DNA from: Roseivivax isoporae LMG 25204
GTDB taxonomy: Bacteria; Pseudomonadota; Alphaproteobacteria; Rhodobacterales; Rhodobacteraceae
Direction: 5' to 3'
Length of the DNA: 64,000 nucleotides
NCBI RefSeq assembly: GCF_000521865.1
Contig: NZ_JAME01000012.1
Span: forward strand, 59,254-123,253
The position numbers and the translations under genes are program-made. This document shows positions 1-10,263 of the stretch, one piece after another; positions within the stretch are counted from its first letter, which is position 1; every line of letters starts with the position of its first letter. The notes beneath the pieces are model-generated. The model ran no database searches and was not told the origin of the DNA. It was given only the letters and a program-made list of their open reading frames with translations.

Positions 1-1
1 A

Positions 2-268
2 TGCACCCGTGCCAAGCCGCATCCCGATCCCTACCTGGCGGCCCTCGCGGCGCTCGGAACGCCGCCCGGGCGCGCCATCGCCTTCGAGGACAGTCCCTCG
101 GGCCTGCGCGCGGCGCGCGCGGCGGGCGTGCACGTGATGGGCCTGCGCTCGAGCCTCGGGCACGAGGCGCTGCTCGAGGCGGGCGCGCATGACAGCATCG
201 CGGATTTCACCGACCCCGCGCTCGACCGCCTGCTCGCGGCGCTGCGCGCGGACCGCCCCGCGCGCTGA
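2..268 (+). CDS. HAD-family hydrolase, C-terminal part (cut by window start)
   Basis: The reading frame is open from the first bases of the window to a TGA, giving about 88 residues, so the N-terminus lies outside. The visible segment contains KPHPDPYL, then AFEDSPSGLRAARAAG and a VMGLRS stretch. These are the motif III lysine, the motif IV acidic residues and the following helix of HAD-superfamily phosphatases of the beta-phosphoglucomutase / phosphoglycolate phosphatase type. Such enzymes dephosphorylate small cytoplasmic sugar or acid phosphates with an N-terminal aspartate nucleophile, which cannot be seen here. The exact substrate cannot be called. It converges on mfd. Confidence 0.75.
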   Translation, partial: CTRAKPHPDPYLAALAALGTPPGRAIAFEDSPSGLRAARAAGVHVMGLRSSLGHEALLEAGAHDSIADFTDPALDRLLAALRADRPAR

Positions 269-303
269 GGCGCGCAGGGCGGGGTGTGCGCCCCGTCCCC
301 GAC

Positions 304-325
304 TTCTTCTTGGCGGAAATATCCC
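304..325. repeat. Intergenic repeat, copy 1
   Basis: The sequence TTCTTCTTGGC, two variable bases, then AAATATCCC lies between the convergent HAD and mfd genes. It recurs in inverted orientation at 12444-12465 with all 20 constant positions identical. From memory, similar 'TTCTTCTTGGC..AAATATCCCGGGG' strings are common between genes in Rhodobacteraceae; that recollection is not tested here. Its function is unknown. Confidence 0.5.
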
Positions 326-395
326 CGCCGGAGGCAGGCCGCCGCGCGGTCGCGGGCGCCCGCTCCCCGCCCCGGGCGCCGGCGGCGCGCCCCGC

Positions 396-3300
396 TCAGG
401 CCCGCGCGCGCTCCGCCCCGGCCTTCGCCTCCGCGCGCCCTTCCCGGACCTTCTCGGCCAGGTCGCGGGCGATGGCGAAGGCGCCCTGGATCTTGTCCTT
501 GTCGCGGCCCCAGTCGCGGCGGACCACGATCTTGTTGTCCTTCACCCGGGCAAGGCCGTCCTGCGCCTTGATGAACTCCACCAGCCCCGAGGGGTTGGCA
601 AAGCGGTCCTCGTGGAACTGGATCGTCGCGCCCTTGGGCCCGCCGTCGAGCTTGGCGATGCCCGCGCGCTTGCACATGGCCTTGATGCGCACCACGAGAA
701 GCAGCGTGTTCACCTCGCGCGGCAGCTTGCCGAAACGGTCGATGAGCTCGGCGGCGAAGCCCTCGAGCTCCACCTTCGTGGTCAGCGCCGACAGCCGCCG
801 GTAGAGGCCGAGCCGCACGTCGAGGTCGGGCACGTAATCCTCGGGGATCAGCACCGGCACGCCGAGGTTGATCTGCGGCGCCCATTGCTCGTCGGTCTCG
901 GCGATCCCCTCGGTCTCGCCCGAGCGGATCTTCGAGATCGCCTCCTCCAGCATCGACTGGTAGAGTTCGTAGCCCACCTCGTTCATCTGCCCCGACTGCT
1001 CCTCGCCGAGCAGGTTGCCGGCGCCGCGGATGTCGAGGTCCTGCGAGGCCAGCGTGAAGCCCGCGCCGAGCGTGTCGAGCGAGCCCAGCACGCGCAGGCG
1101 CTTCTCCGCGGTGGCCGTCAGCTTGCCGCGCGGCTTGGTGGTCAGGTAGGCATAGGCGCGCGTCTTGGACCGCCCGACCCGGCCGCGGATCTGGTAGAGC
1201 TGGGCGAGCCCGAACATGTCGGCGCGGTGCACCACCATCGTGTTCGCGGTCGGGATGTCGAGCCCCGATTCGACGATCGTGGTCGCCAGCAGCACGTCGT
1301 ACTTGCCGTCGTAGAAGGCGTTCATCCGGTCGTCGAGCTCGCCCGCCGCCATCTGGCCGTGCGCCACCACGTAGCTCAGCTCGGGCAGCTGCTCCCTGAG
1401 GAACTCCTCCACCTCCGCGAGGTCCGAGATGCGCGGCACCACGTAGAAGCTCTGCCCGCCGCGGTAATGCTCGCGCAGCAGTGCCTCGCGGATCGTCACC
1501 GCGTCGAATTCCGACACGTAGGTGCGGATCGACAGCCGGTCGACCGGCGGCGTGCCGATGATCGACAGGTCGCGCACGCCGGTCAGCGACATCTGCAGGG
1601 TCCGCGGGATCGGCGTCGCGGTCAGCGTCAGCACGTGCACGTCCGAGCGCAGCGCCTTCAGGCGTTCCTTGTGGGTCACGCCGAAATGCTGCTCCTCGTC
1701 GACGATGAGTAGCCCGAGGTTGCGGAACTTCACGCTCTTCGACAGGAGCGCATGGGTGCCCACGACGATGTCGACCGTGCCCTTGGCCAGCCCCTCGCGG
1801 GTCTGCGCCGCCTCCTTGGCGCCGATGAAGCGCGAGAGGCCCCGCACTTCCAGCGGGAAGCCGCGGAACCGGTCGCGGAAGGATTTCAGGTGCTGGCGCG
1901 CCAGGAGGGTCGTCGGCGCGATCACCGCCACCTGCACGCCGGACATGGCCGCCACGAAGGCCGCGCGCATGGCGACCTCGGTCTTGCCGAAGCCCACGTC
2001 GCCGCAGATCAGCCGGTCCATCGGGTGGCCCGATTGCAGGTCGGCCATCACGTCCTCGATGGCGCGCAGCTGGTCGTCGGTCTCCTCGTAGGGAAAGCGC
2101 GCCGAGAAGGCGTCCCAGGCGCCCGGCGGCGGCTCGAGCATCGGCGCCTTCCGCAGCGCGCGCTCGGCCGCGATCCGGATCAGCCGGTCGGCCATCTCGC
2201 GGATGCGCTCCTTCATCCGGGCCTTCTTGGCCTGCCATGCGCCGCCGCCCAGCTTGTCGAGCAGCCCCTCCTCGTGGCCGTAGCGCGACAGGAGCTCGAT
2301 GTTCTCCACCGGCAGGTAGAGCCGCGCGCCCTCGGCATATTCGAGCGTCAGGCATTCATGCGCGGCGCCCGCCGCGGTGATGACCTCGAGCCCCTGGAAC
2401 CGCCCGATGCCGTGGTCCACGTGCACCACGAGATCCCCCGGCGTCAGCGACTGCACCTCGCTCAGGAAGTTCTCGGACCGGCGCCGCTTCTTCGGCTGCC
2501 GGATCAGCCGGTCGCCCAGCACGTCCTGCTCGGACACGACCGTCAGTCGCGACTCGCCCCTCGGCCCCCACGGCCCCTCGAAGCCATGCTCGAGCGCCCA
2601 GACCGCGAGGTGCAGCCCGCGCTTGCCGATCCGCGTGCCGTCCGCGATGGGGATCGTCTCGGCCAGCCCCTCGTCCTCGATGAGCCCCGACAGCCGCTCG
2701 CGCGCGCCCTCCGAATAGGAGGCGACGACCACCGGCCCCGCCTCCATCTTGGCGCGAAGGTGCTGCGCCAGGGACCCGAACAGGCTCACGCTTTCCTGCT
2801 GGCGCTCGGGCGAGAAGTTGCGCCCGATCCGCCCGCCCGCATCCGCGACCCCGGGCCCCGAGGCCTGCGGCAGCGGGTGGAACCGCACCGCCCGGCGATG
2901 CGCGAGCGCCCCCGTCCAGGCCGCCTCGTCGAGGTAGAGAAGCCCCGGCGGACAGGGTTTGTAGACGCTGTCCATGCGGGCCTTGTCGGCCATGGCGAGG
3001 CGCCGCGCCTCGTACTGGTCCTCGATCGCCTCCCAGCGCGCGGTGCGCGCCGCCTCGGCCCGGTCGTCGAGGCAGACGGGCGCCCCCGGCAGGTAGTCGA
3101 AGAGCGTCTCGAGCTCCTCGTGGAAGAACGGCAGCCAGTGCTCCATGCCCTGGTGCTTGCGCCCCGCGCTCACCGCCTCGTAAAGCGGGTCGTCGGTGCC
3201 CGCGGCACCGAACTCGATGCGGTAGTTCTGCCGGAACCGCCGGATCGCGTCCTCGTCGAGGATCACCTCGGATACCGGCGCAAGCTCCACCACCGACAGC

Positions 3301-3917
3301 TTCTCGGTCGTGCGCTGGCTTGCGGGATCGAAGCGCCGCGCACCGTCCAGCACATCGCCGAAGAGGTCGAGCCGCACCGGACCGCCCTCGCCCGGCGGGT
3401 AGATGTCGATGATGCCGCCGCGGATCGCGTAATCGCCGGGCTCCATCACCGTCGGCGCCTGGGTGAAGCCCATGCGCACGAGGAACCCCCGCAGCGCCTC
3501 CTCGTCGATGCGCCCGCCCACCGTCGCGGTGAACGCCGCCTCGCGCAGCGTCGCCCGCGCCGGCACGCGCTGCGTCGCCGCGTTGAGCGTCGTCAGCAGC
3601 ACGAAGCGTCCCGGCATCCCGTGCACGAGCCCCGCGAGCGTCGCCATGCGCGCCGAGGAGATGTCGGCATTGGGCGACACCCGGTCGTAGGGCAGGCAGT
3701 CCCAGCCCGGGAAGTGCACCACCGGCATGTCGGGCGCGAAGAAGGCGAGCGCGTCGCGCATCTGCTGCAGCCGCTTGTCGTCGCGGGCCACGTGGATCAC
3801 GGGCCCCTCCGCGCGGGCGACCTCGTTCAGCACGAGCGTTGCGTCGAACCCTTCCGGCGCTCCGCCGAGGGTCAGGTGGGTCAGCTTGTTGCGGTCGGGA
3901 GCCATGGCCCGCGTCAC
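396..3917 (-). CDS. mfd: Transcription-repair coupling factor Mfd
   Basis: The 1173-residue protein has the usual Mfd length and order: N-terminal UvrB-homology region (about 25-330), CarD-like RNA polymerase interaction domain (about 485-560, with DLVVHVDHGIGRF), RecG-like SF2 translocase with Walker A GDVGFGKTE near residue 640 and the DEEQHFG box further on, and a C-terminal TRCF domain. Mfd binds stalled RNA polymerase at template lesions, pushes it off and recruits UvrA for nucleotide excision repair. An in-frame ATG four codons downstream (3905) could be the true start, because family members usually begin close to the PDRN motif. A small membrane protein gene follows upstream on the same strand and hemB is divergent. 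Confidence 0.97.
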   Translation of the reverse strand: MTRAMAPDRNKLTHLTLGGAPEGFDATLVLNEVARAEGPVIHVARDDKRLQQMRDALAFFAPDMPVVHFPGWDCLPYDRVSPNADISSARMATLAGLVHGMPGRFVLLTTLNAATQRVPARATLREAAFTATVGGRIDEEALRGFLVRMGFTQAPTVMEPGDYAIRGGIIDIYPPGEGGPVRLDLFGDVLDGARRFDPASQRTTEKLSVVELAPVSEVILDEDAIRRFRQNYRIEFGAAGTDDPLYEAVSAGRKHQGMEHWLPFFHEELETLFDYLPGAPVCLDDRAEAARTARWEAIEDQYEARRLAMADKARMDSVYKPCPPGLLYLDEAAWTGALAHRRAVRFHPLPQASGPGVADAGGRIGRNFSPERQQESVSLFGSLAQHLRAKMEAGPVVVASYSEGARERLSGLIEDEGLAETIPIADGTRIGKRGLHLAVWALEHGFEGPWGPRGESRLTVVSEQDVLGDRLIRQPKKRRRSENFLSEVQSLTPGDLVVHVDHGIGRFQGLEVITAAGAAHECLTLEYAEGARLYLPVENIELLSRYGHEEGLLDKLGGGAWQAKKARMKERIREMADRLIRIAAERALRKAPMLEPPPGAWDAFSARFPYEETDDQLRAIEDVMADLQSGHPMDRLICGDVGFGKTEVAMRAAFVAAMSGVQVAVIAPTTLLARQHLKSFRDRFRGFPLEVRGLSRFIGAKEAAQTREGLAKGTVDIVVGTHALLSKSVKFRNLGLLIVDEEQHFGVTHKERLKALRSDVHVLTLTATPIPRTLQMSLTGVRDLSIIGTPPVDRLSIRTYVSEFDAVTIREALLREHYRGGQSFYVVPRISDLAEVEEFLREQLPELSYVVAHGQMAAGELDDRMNAFYDGKYDVLLATTIVESGLDIPTANTMVVHRADMFGLAQLYQIRGRVGRSKTRAYAYLTTKPRGKLTATAEKRLRVLGSLDTLGAGFTLASQDLDIRGAGNLLGEEQSGQMNEVGYELYQSMLEEAISKIRSGETEGIAETDEQWAPQINLGVPVLIPEDYVPDLDVRLGLYRRLSALTTKVELEGFAAELIDRFGKLPREVNTLLLVVRIKAMCKRAGIAKLDGGPKGATIQFHEDRFANPSGLVEFIKAQDGLARVKDNKIVVRRDWGRDKDKIQGAFAIARDLAEKVREGRAEAKAGAERARA

Positions 3918-3939
3918 ATGGCGCGCCGGCCGTCCGGCG

Positions 3940-4467
3940 TCAACCGCCGAGCGGCCCGACGGTGAAGTTCACGTACATCCCCCAGAGCGTGGTGGCGAGG
4001 ACCGAGGTCACGCCCACCGCCTGCACCGCGAACCTGTGCCGGGTGAGTGCACGCCGCAGCGCCTCGCCATGGAGGTCGCGGCCGCGGATCCGCGCGGCGG
4101 TGCGCACCGACATGAGCGCGACCACCGCCATGGGCAGGCCGAGCAGGAACAGCGCCTGCGCGAACTCGATCCGGAACCAGAAGCCGAGGACCGCGAGCAG
4201 CGTCAGCACGAAGGACCCGGCCGCGGTCAGGATCAGCCCGCTCTCGCGCGCGATGTAGAGGATGCGTGCGGTGTTGATCCGCACCAGCGCCTCGAGGTCG
4301 TCCTGCGCCGTGCCGCCGCGCCGCGCCGCGCGCCCCACCATGTCGAAGGGCACGCCCAGGACCCAGTGGCTGGTGGTCGACCACATGACCGCGAGCGCGA
4401 TCCAGAACCACAGGTTCGAGAACGACCGAAGGTCGATGACTTCGAAGACGATCCCGTACCAGTCCAC
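3940..4467 (-). CDS. Small conserved membrane protein next to mfd
   Basis: I start this 175-residue protein at a GTG because GAGGG sits six bases upstream; the same frame is open much further 5' but that part reads as non-coding. The protein begins VDWYGIVFEVIDLRSFSNLWFW and has about four hydrophobic segments (residues 13-35, 75-110, 113-130, 150-172) separated by an arginine-rich loop. Close relatives sit beside mfd and hemB in Rhodobacteraceae and are sometimes labelled 'component of SufBCD complex'. I know of no experimental support for that label and nothing here is Suf-like. Its stop is only 22 bases from the mfd start, so the two are probably co-transcribed. Confidence 0.7.
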   Translation of the reverse strand: MDWYGIVFEVIDLRSFSNLWFWIALAVMWSTTSHWVLGVPFDMVGRAARRGGTAQDDLEALVRINTARILYIARESGLILTAAGSFVLTLLAVLGFWFRIEFAQALFLLGLPMAVVALMSVRTAARIRGRDLHGEALRRALTRHRFAVQAVGVTSVLATTLWGMYVNFTVGPLGG

Positions 4468-4486
4468 CAACGCCCTCGATCGCTGA

Positions 4487-5671
<1,185 letters not shown>

Positions 5672-5834
5672 CACCGATCCGGGCCACCCGACGACAGCGA
5701 TTTGCCGCCCAGAGCGGCACATCGCGGGTGACATTTGGCACGTCCGCGCCTATCCTGCCTGTCAACCGGCGGGATACAGCCGGGCCGGGAAAACCGGCAT
5801 GACGGGCGGAACAGGCAACGGACAGGCAGAATTC

Positions 5835-6392
5835 ATGACGTATTTTTCCCGACGCTCGGCGCTTGCGGCGCTCGGCGCGACCGCATTTCTGGCGGCCTGC
5901 AACAACGGCGTGGGCAGCGCCGGACCGGCACGGATCGACGCGCGCGTGGACGCCACGCTCGCCTCCCTCTACAACCAGTATCCCGGGACGCGCAGCCTCG
6001 CGGACAAGTCGACCGGCATCCTCGTGATGCCGCTCGTCACCGAGGCGGGCCTCGGGATCGGCGGCGCCTACGGGCGCGGCGCGCTGCGCGTGAACGGCGC
6101 GACGGTCGACTACTACTCGACCACCCGCGCCAGCGCCGGCCTGCAGATCGGCGCGCAGCAATACGCGCATGTCCTCTTCTTCATGACGGAAAGCGCGCTC
6201 ATGAACTTCCGCCGCTCGCCCGGCTGGGCCGCGGGCGCGAACGTCGAGTACGCGATCCCCGAGGGCGGCGAGACGCTGGCGGCCGAGACGACGACCTCGA
6301 CCGCGCCGATCATCGCGGTGGTGTTCGGCCAGTCGGGCCTGCGCGTCGGCGCGACGCTCGAGGGCACGAAGTACACGCGCATCATCCCCTGA
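5835..6392 (+). CDS. SYLF/Ysc84-domain lipoprotein
   Basis: The 185-residue product starts MTYFSRR and has a lipoprotein signal with lipobox LAAC (cysteine about residue 22), so it should be an exported lipid-anchored protein. The rest matches the SYLF (Ysc84 actin-binding) fold: DKSTGILVMPLVTEAGLGIG, then GAYGRGALRVNG, a YYS segment and AGLQIGAQQYAHVLFFM. Eukaryotic SYLF proteins bind phosphoinositides and actin; the role of bacterial members is not established. The frame continues upstream to 5799, but the ATG at 5835 puts the signal peptide at the N-terminus. It lies alone between hemB and the PLP-enzyme gene. Confidence 0.8.
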   Translation: MTYFSRRSALAALGATAFLAACNNGVGSAGPARIDARVDATLASLYNQYPGTRSLADKSTGILVMPLVTEAGLGIGGAYGRGALRVNGATVDYYSTTRASAGLQIGAQQYAHVLFFMTESALMNFRRSPGWAAGANVEYAIPEGGETLAAETTTSTAPIIAVVFGQSGLRVGATLEGTKYTRIIP

Positions 6393-6456
6393 CGGGTCCG
6401 GCCCCGCATCGCGCGCGGCATTGACGCCGGCGCGCGCGGGGGGCCTCATCGGGGAC

Positions 6457-7503
6457 ATGCAGATCCTCGACAACCCCCACCGCTCCCGCGGGATCGACCA
6501 TCCCGATCTCGCCGCCATGCCCTGGCCCTCGGCGGATGCCGCGGCGCCGCGGGCGCTGCTCGCCCGCTGTCCCGCCCATGCGCCCACCCCGCTCGCCGAG
6601 GCGCGCGCGCTTGCCGCCGAGGCGGGCATCGCCGCGCTGCACGTCAAGGACGAGCGCGGCCGCATGGGCCTCGGCAGCTTCAAGGCGCTGGGCGCGGCCT
6701 CGGTCATCGCGGTCGACGCCGAACGCGGCCGCGCGCGCGGCGCCACCTATGTCACCGCGAGCGCGGGCAACCACGGCCTGTCCGTGGCCGCGGGCGCCCG
6801 GGCCTTCGGCGCCCGTGCCCGCATCTTCCTTTCCCGCGCCGTGCCCTCGGCCTTCGCCGACCGGCTCGCGGCCGAAGGCGCCGAGGTCGTGCGCGCGGGC
6901 GCGGACTACGCCGAAAGCATGCAGGAAGCCGAGGATGCCGCGCGGCGCGACGGCCATGTGCTTCTGTCCGACAGTTCCTGGCCCGGCTACGCGGACCTGC
7001 CGCACCTCCTGATGCAGGGCTACCTCGTCCTGACCGACGAGGCGGCGGCGCAGCTTCCCGCGCCGCCCACGCACGTCTTCGTGCAGGCCGGTGTCGGCGG
7101 GCTCGCCGCCGCGGTCGCGGCGCATGCCCGCGCGCTCTGGGGCGACACGCCCCGCATCGTCGTGGTGGAACCCGAGGCCGCACCGGCCCTCGCCGCCTCG
7201 ATCGCCGCGGGCGCGCCCGTCACCGCGCCGGGCCCGGTGTCGGCGATGGGTCGGCTCGACTGCAAGACGCCCTCGCTCGTCGCCCTGAAGGGCCTCGCCC
7301 GCGACGCCTGCGCCTTCGCCACCATCACCGAGGACGAGGCGGCCACGGCCGTCGCCCGCGCCGCCGCCCACGGCCTCGCCTCGACACCCTCGGGCGCCGC
7401 CGGGCTCGCCGGGCTCCTCGCCGCCGGTGCCGACCTCCGCGACCGTCTCGGGCTCGACGCGTCCTCGCGCGTGCTGGCCTTCCTTACCGAACGGCCCGAG
7501 TGA
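6457..7503 (+). CDS. PLP-dependent lyase, diaminopropionate ammonia-lyase-like
   Basis: A 348-residue fold-type II pyridoxal-phosphate enzyme. The cofactor lysine is K76 in GLGSFKALGA, preceded by LHVKDERGRMG; the substrate loop is SAGNHG (threonine dehydratase type, one residue different from SSGNHA). The order VKDE..G..FK.LG and the late MGRLDCKTPSL segment resemble diaminopropionate ammonia-lyases, which remove both amino groups of 2,3-diaminopropionate to give pyruvate. The substrate is not proved; a serine/threonine dehydratase-like role is possible. An upstream TTG at 6421 is open in frame, but the ATG at 6457 is preferred. It converges on the DAHP synthase gene across a strong hairpin. 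Confidence 0.72.
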   Translation: MQILDNPHRSRGIDHPDLAAMPWPSADAAAPRALLARCPAHAPTPLAEARALAAEAGIAALHVKDERGRMGLGSFKALGAASVIAVDAERGRARGATYVTASAGNHGLSVAAGARAFGARARIFLSRAVPSAFADRLAAEGAEVVRAGADYAESMQEAEDAARRDGHVLLSDSSWPGYADLPHLLMQGYLVLTDEAAAQLPAPPTHVFVQAGVGGLAAAVAAHARALWGDTPRIVVVEPEAAPALAASIAAGAPVTAPGPVSAMGRLDCKTPSLVALKGLARDACAFATITEDEAATAVARAAAHGLASTPSGAAGLAGLLAAGADLRDRLGLDASSRVLAFLTERPE

Positions 7504-7512
7504 AACGAAAAA

Positions 7513-7540
7513 GGCCCGCCGCGATCCCCCGCGGCGGGCC
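7513..7540 (-). terminator. Rho-independent terminator of DAHP synthase gene
   Basis: A perfect 11-bp stem (7513-7523 with 7530-7540) closes a six-base loop. On the minus strand it is followed by TTTTT then CGTTT, so it fits termination of the minus-strand gene that ends at 7566. It may also stop transcription of the convergent plus-strand gene. Confidence 0.85.
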
Positions 7541-7565
7541 CTGAACCCGGTGAGGGGCGCGACCC

Positions 7566-8930
7566 TCAGCCCGTCGCCGCCTGCTTCGCGCGCAGCGCGG
7601 TCAGCTCCTCGGCCACGAGGAAGGCCAGTTCCAGCGACTGCGAGGCATTGAGCCGCGGGTCGCAGGCGGTGTGGTAGCGGTCCGACAGGTCCTCGTCCGA
7701 CACCGCATAGACGCCGCCCGTGCACTCCGTCACGTCCTGCCCGGTCATCTCGAAATGCACGCCGCCCGGGATCGCGCCCTCGGCGTTCATCACCGAGAAG
7801 AACTCGCGCACCTCGCGCAGAACCGCGTCGAACGGCCGCGTCTTGTAGCCCGACCCCGACTTGATCGTGTTGCCGTGCATCGGGTCGCAGACCCAGGTGA
7901 CGTGGGCGCCTTCCTCGCGCACCGCGCGCACGAGCCGCGGCAGGTGTTCGGCCACCTTGCCCGCGCCGAACCGCGCGATGAGCGTCAGCTTGCCCGCCTC
8001 GTTCGACGGGTTGAGCCGGCGCATCAGCACCTTCAGGTCCTCTGCCGACAGCGTCGGGCCGCATTTCAGCCCCACCGGGTTCAGCACGCCGCGGGCGAAT
8101 TCCACGTGCGCGCCGTCCGGCTGCCGCGTGCGGTCGCCGATCCAGATCATGTGCCCCGACCCCGCGAGCCACTTTCCGGAGGTCGAATCGACCCGGCAGA
8201 GCGCCTCCTCGTATTCGAGCAGCAGCGCCTCGTGGCTGGTGTAGAAGTCCACCGTGCGCAGGTTGTGGTTGGTGTCGCTCTCGAGCCCCGCCGCCTTCAT
8301 GAAGTCGAGCGTGTCCGAGATCCGGTTGGCGAGGTCGCGGTACTTGGCCGCCTTCTCGCCCTCGGTGAAGCCGAGCGTCCAGGCATGCACCTGGTGCACG
8401 TCCGCGTAGCCCCCGGTCGAAAAGGCCCGCAGCAGGTTCAGCGTCGCGGCCGCCTGCGTGTAGGCCTGCAGCATCTTCGCCGGGTCGGGAATGCGCGCCT
8501 CGGGCGTGAAGGCCAGTTCGTTGATGATGTCGCCGCGGTAGGACGGCAGCTCGAGCCCGTCCCGCGCCTCGGTCGGTGCCGAGCGGGGCTTGGCGAACTG
8601 GCCCGCCATCCGGCCGACCTTCACCACCGGCACCTTGGCGCCGTAGGTCAGCACCATGGCCATCTGCAGCATCACCTTGAAGGTGTCGCGGATCGCGTCG
8701 GCCGAGAACTGGTCGAACGCCTCCGCGCAGTCGCCGCCCTGCAGCAGGAACGCCTCCCCGCGCGAGGCGGCGCCAAGCGCCTTCTTCAGCGACCGCGCCT
8801 CACCGGCAAAGACGAGCGGCGGATACTTCGACAGCCGGGCCTCGACGGCACTCAGCGCCTCGGCGTCCGTATAGTCCGGCATCTGCACCCGGGGCTTCGT
8901 GCGCCACGTCGTCTTCTGCCAATCGCTCAT
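7566..8930 (-). CDS. aroG: Class II 3-deoxy-7-phosphoheptulonate (DAHP) synthase
   Basis: The 454-residue enzyme joins phosphoenolpyruvate and erythrose 4-phosphate to give DAHP, the entry step of the shikimate pathway. Class II (plant-like) family signatures are plain: LLQGGDCAEAF near residue 65, then KVGRMAGQFAKPRS, GLNP-like NPVGLKCGP, WVCDPMHGNT and HFEMTGQDVTECTGG. The length is normal for the class. The start at 8930 is preferred because AGAGGACAG precedes it directly; the open frame running on to 9182 is not family-like. Gene naming for class II enzymes varies (aroF, aroG, aroAII). It is divergent from the GlxA-type regulator with a 209-base gap. Confidence 0.95.
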   Translation of the reverse strand: MSDWQKTTWRTKPRVQMPDYTDAEALSAVEARLSKYPPLVFAGEARSLKKALGAASRGEAFLLQGGDCAEAFDQFSADAIRDTFKVMLQMAMVLTYGAKVPVVKVGRMAGQFAKPRSAPTEARDGLELPSYRGDIINELAFTPEARIPDPAKMLQAYTQAAATLNLLRAFSTGGYADVHQVHAWTLGFTEGEKAAKYRDLANRISDTLDFMKAAGLESDTNHNLRTVDFYTSHEALLLEYEEALCRVDSTSGKWLAGSGHMIWIGDRTRQPDGAHVEFARGVLNPVGLKCGPTLSAEDLKVLMRRLNPSNEAGKLTLIARFGAGKVAEHLPRLVRAVREEGAHVTWVCDPMHGNTIKSGSGYKTRPFDAVLREVREFFSVMNAEGAIPGGVHFEMTGQDVTECTGGVYAVSDEDLSDRYHTACDPRLNASQSLELAFLVAEELTALRAKQAATG

Positions 8931-9139
8931 CTGTCCTCTCCGGTCGATCATGCCCGCGCCCACCCCCCGCGGACGCGTCCGAGGTCTATACAGAACCGGC
9001 CGGGGGCTGGCCATAGTCGAAATCCCGTGGTTGGCTTGACGGCGGTAGCGCTTTCTGGATTGTGGCGGAATCGCCCGGTCCACGGGCCGGCGACCGCGGC
9101 GCGCCGCGGCAAACCACCCCCGGCCGGAGCAGGAGGACC

Positions 9140-10153
9140 ATGGACAGCCAGCGCCAGATCGTCGAGGTGGCCGCGCCCGCACGGACGCGCCGCTTCGTGT
9201 TCCTGCTTCTCGACAAGTTCACGCTGCTGAGCTTCGCCGCCGCGGTCGAGGCGCTGCGCATCGCCAACCGCATGGCCGACCGTCCGCTCTACGCCTGGCG
9301 CATCGTGTCCGAGGGCGGCCAGCCGGTGCGCTGCTCGGCCGGGACCGCCTTCCAGCCCGACAGCGACCTCGTCGAGACGACGCGCGACGACACGATCTTC
9401 GTCTGCGGCGGCATCGACGTGCGCGAGGCCACGACCAGGCGCGTGCTCTCCTGGCTGCGGCGCGAGGCGCGCAACGGGCCCAAGATGGGCGCGCTCTGCA
9501 CCGGCGCCTTCACCCTCGCGCAGGCCGGGCTTCTCGACGGCAAGCGCGCGACCATCCACTGGGAAAACCACGACAGCTTCGCCGAGGAATTCGACGAGGT
9601 GACGCTGACGAAATCGGTCTTCGTGGCCGACGGCAACCGGCTCACCGCCGCGGGCGGCACCGCCGCGATCGACCTCATGCTCAAGATCGTCGCCGACGAC
9701 CACGGGCCCGACCTCGCCAACGCCGTGGCCGACCAGCTGATCTATTCCGCGATCCGCACCGACCAGGACACCCAGCGGCTGTCGGTGCCGACGCGCATCG
9801 GCGTGCGCCACCCCAAGCTCAGCCAGGTCATCCACCGGATGGAGGCCCATATCGAGGAGCCGATCAGCCCCGCGATCCTTGCCCGCGACGTCGGCATGTC
9901 GACGCGCCAGCTCGAACGGCTGTTCCGCCGCTACCTCAACCGCTCGCCCAAGCGCTACTACATGGAACTCAGGCTGCAGAAGGCCCGCAACCTCCTGATG
10001 CAGACCGACATGAGCGTCATCAACGTGGCACTGGCCTGCGGCTTCGCGAGCCCTTCGCACTTCTCGAAATGCTACCGTGCGCATTACGACACGACGCCCT
10101 ACCGCGAGCGCGGCAGCCAGGCGGGCCGCGACGGCGCGGACGAGGAGGAATAG
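9140..10153 (+). CDS. GlxA-family (DJ-1/PfpI-like + AraC) transcriptional regulator
   Basis: The 337-residue protein joins an N-terminal DJ-1/PfpI-like amidotransferase fold (about 15-190, with GALCTGAFTLAQAGLLDGKRA around the nucleophile elbow) to a C-terminal AraC DNA-binding domain (about 225-320: ARDVGMSTRQLERLFRRYL and VALACGFASPSHFSKCYR). This is the layout of GlxA/CdhR/GbdR-type activators, which often sense quaternary amines or amino acids and control catabolic genes. AGGAGG lies at 9131. The only adjacent target candidate is the branched-chain-type ABC importer downstream, starting 110 bases after its stop; regulation of it is an inference. Confidence 0.85.
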   Translation: MDSQRQIVEVAAPARTRRFVFLLLDKFTLLSFAAAVEALRIANRMADRPLYAWRIVSEGGQPVRCSAGTAFQPDSDLVETTRDDTIFVCGGIDVREATTRRVLSWLRREARNGPKMGALCTGAFTLAQAGLLDGKRATIHWENHDSFAEEFDEVTLTKSVFVADGNRLTAAGGTAAIDLMLKIVADDHGPDLANAVADQLIYSAIRTDQDTQRLSVPTRIGVRHPKLSQVIHRMEAHIEEPISPAILARDVGMSTRQLERLFRRYLNRSPKRYYMELRLQKARNLLMQTDMSVINVALACGFASPSHFSKCYRAHYDTTPYRERGSQAGRDGADEEE

Positions 10154-10263
10154 GCCCGGGGGGTGCCGCCGCGGCACGCTCTGCCGCCGGGACACCTCTT
10201 CCCTTTTCTGGAGGCGCCGCATAGGCTTCGCGCCAGGACAGCAGTCCAACAGGGAGACTTTCA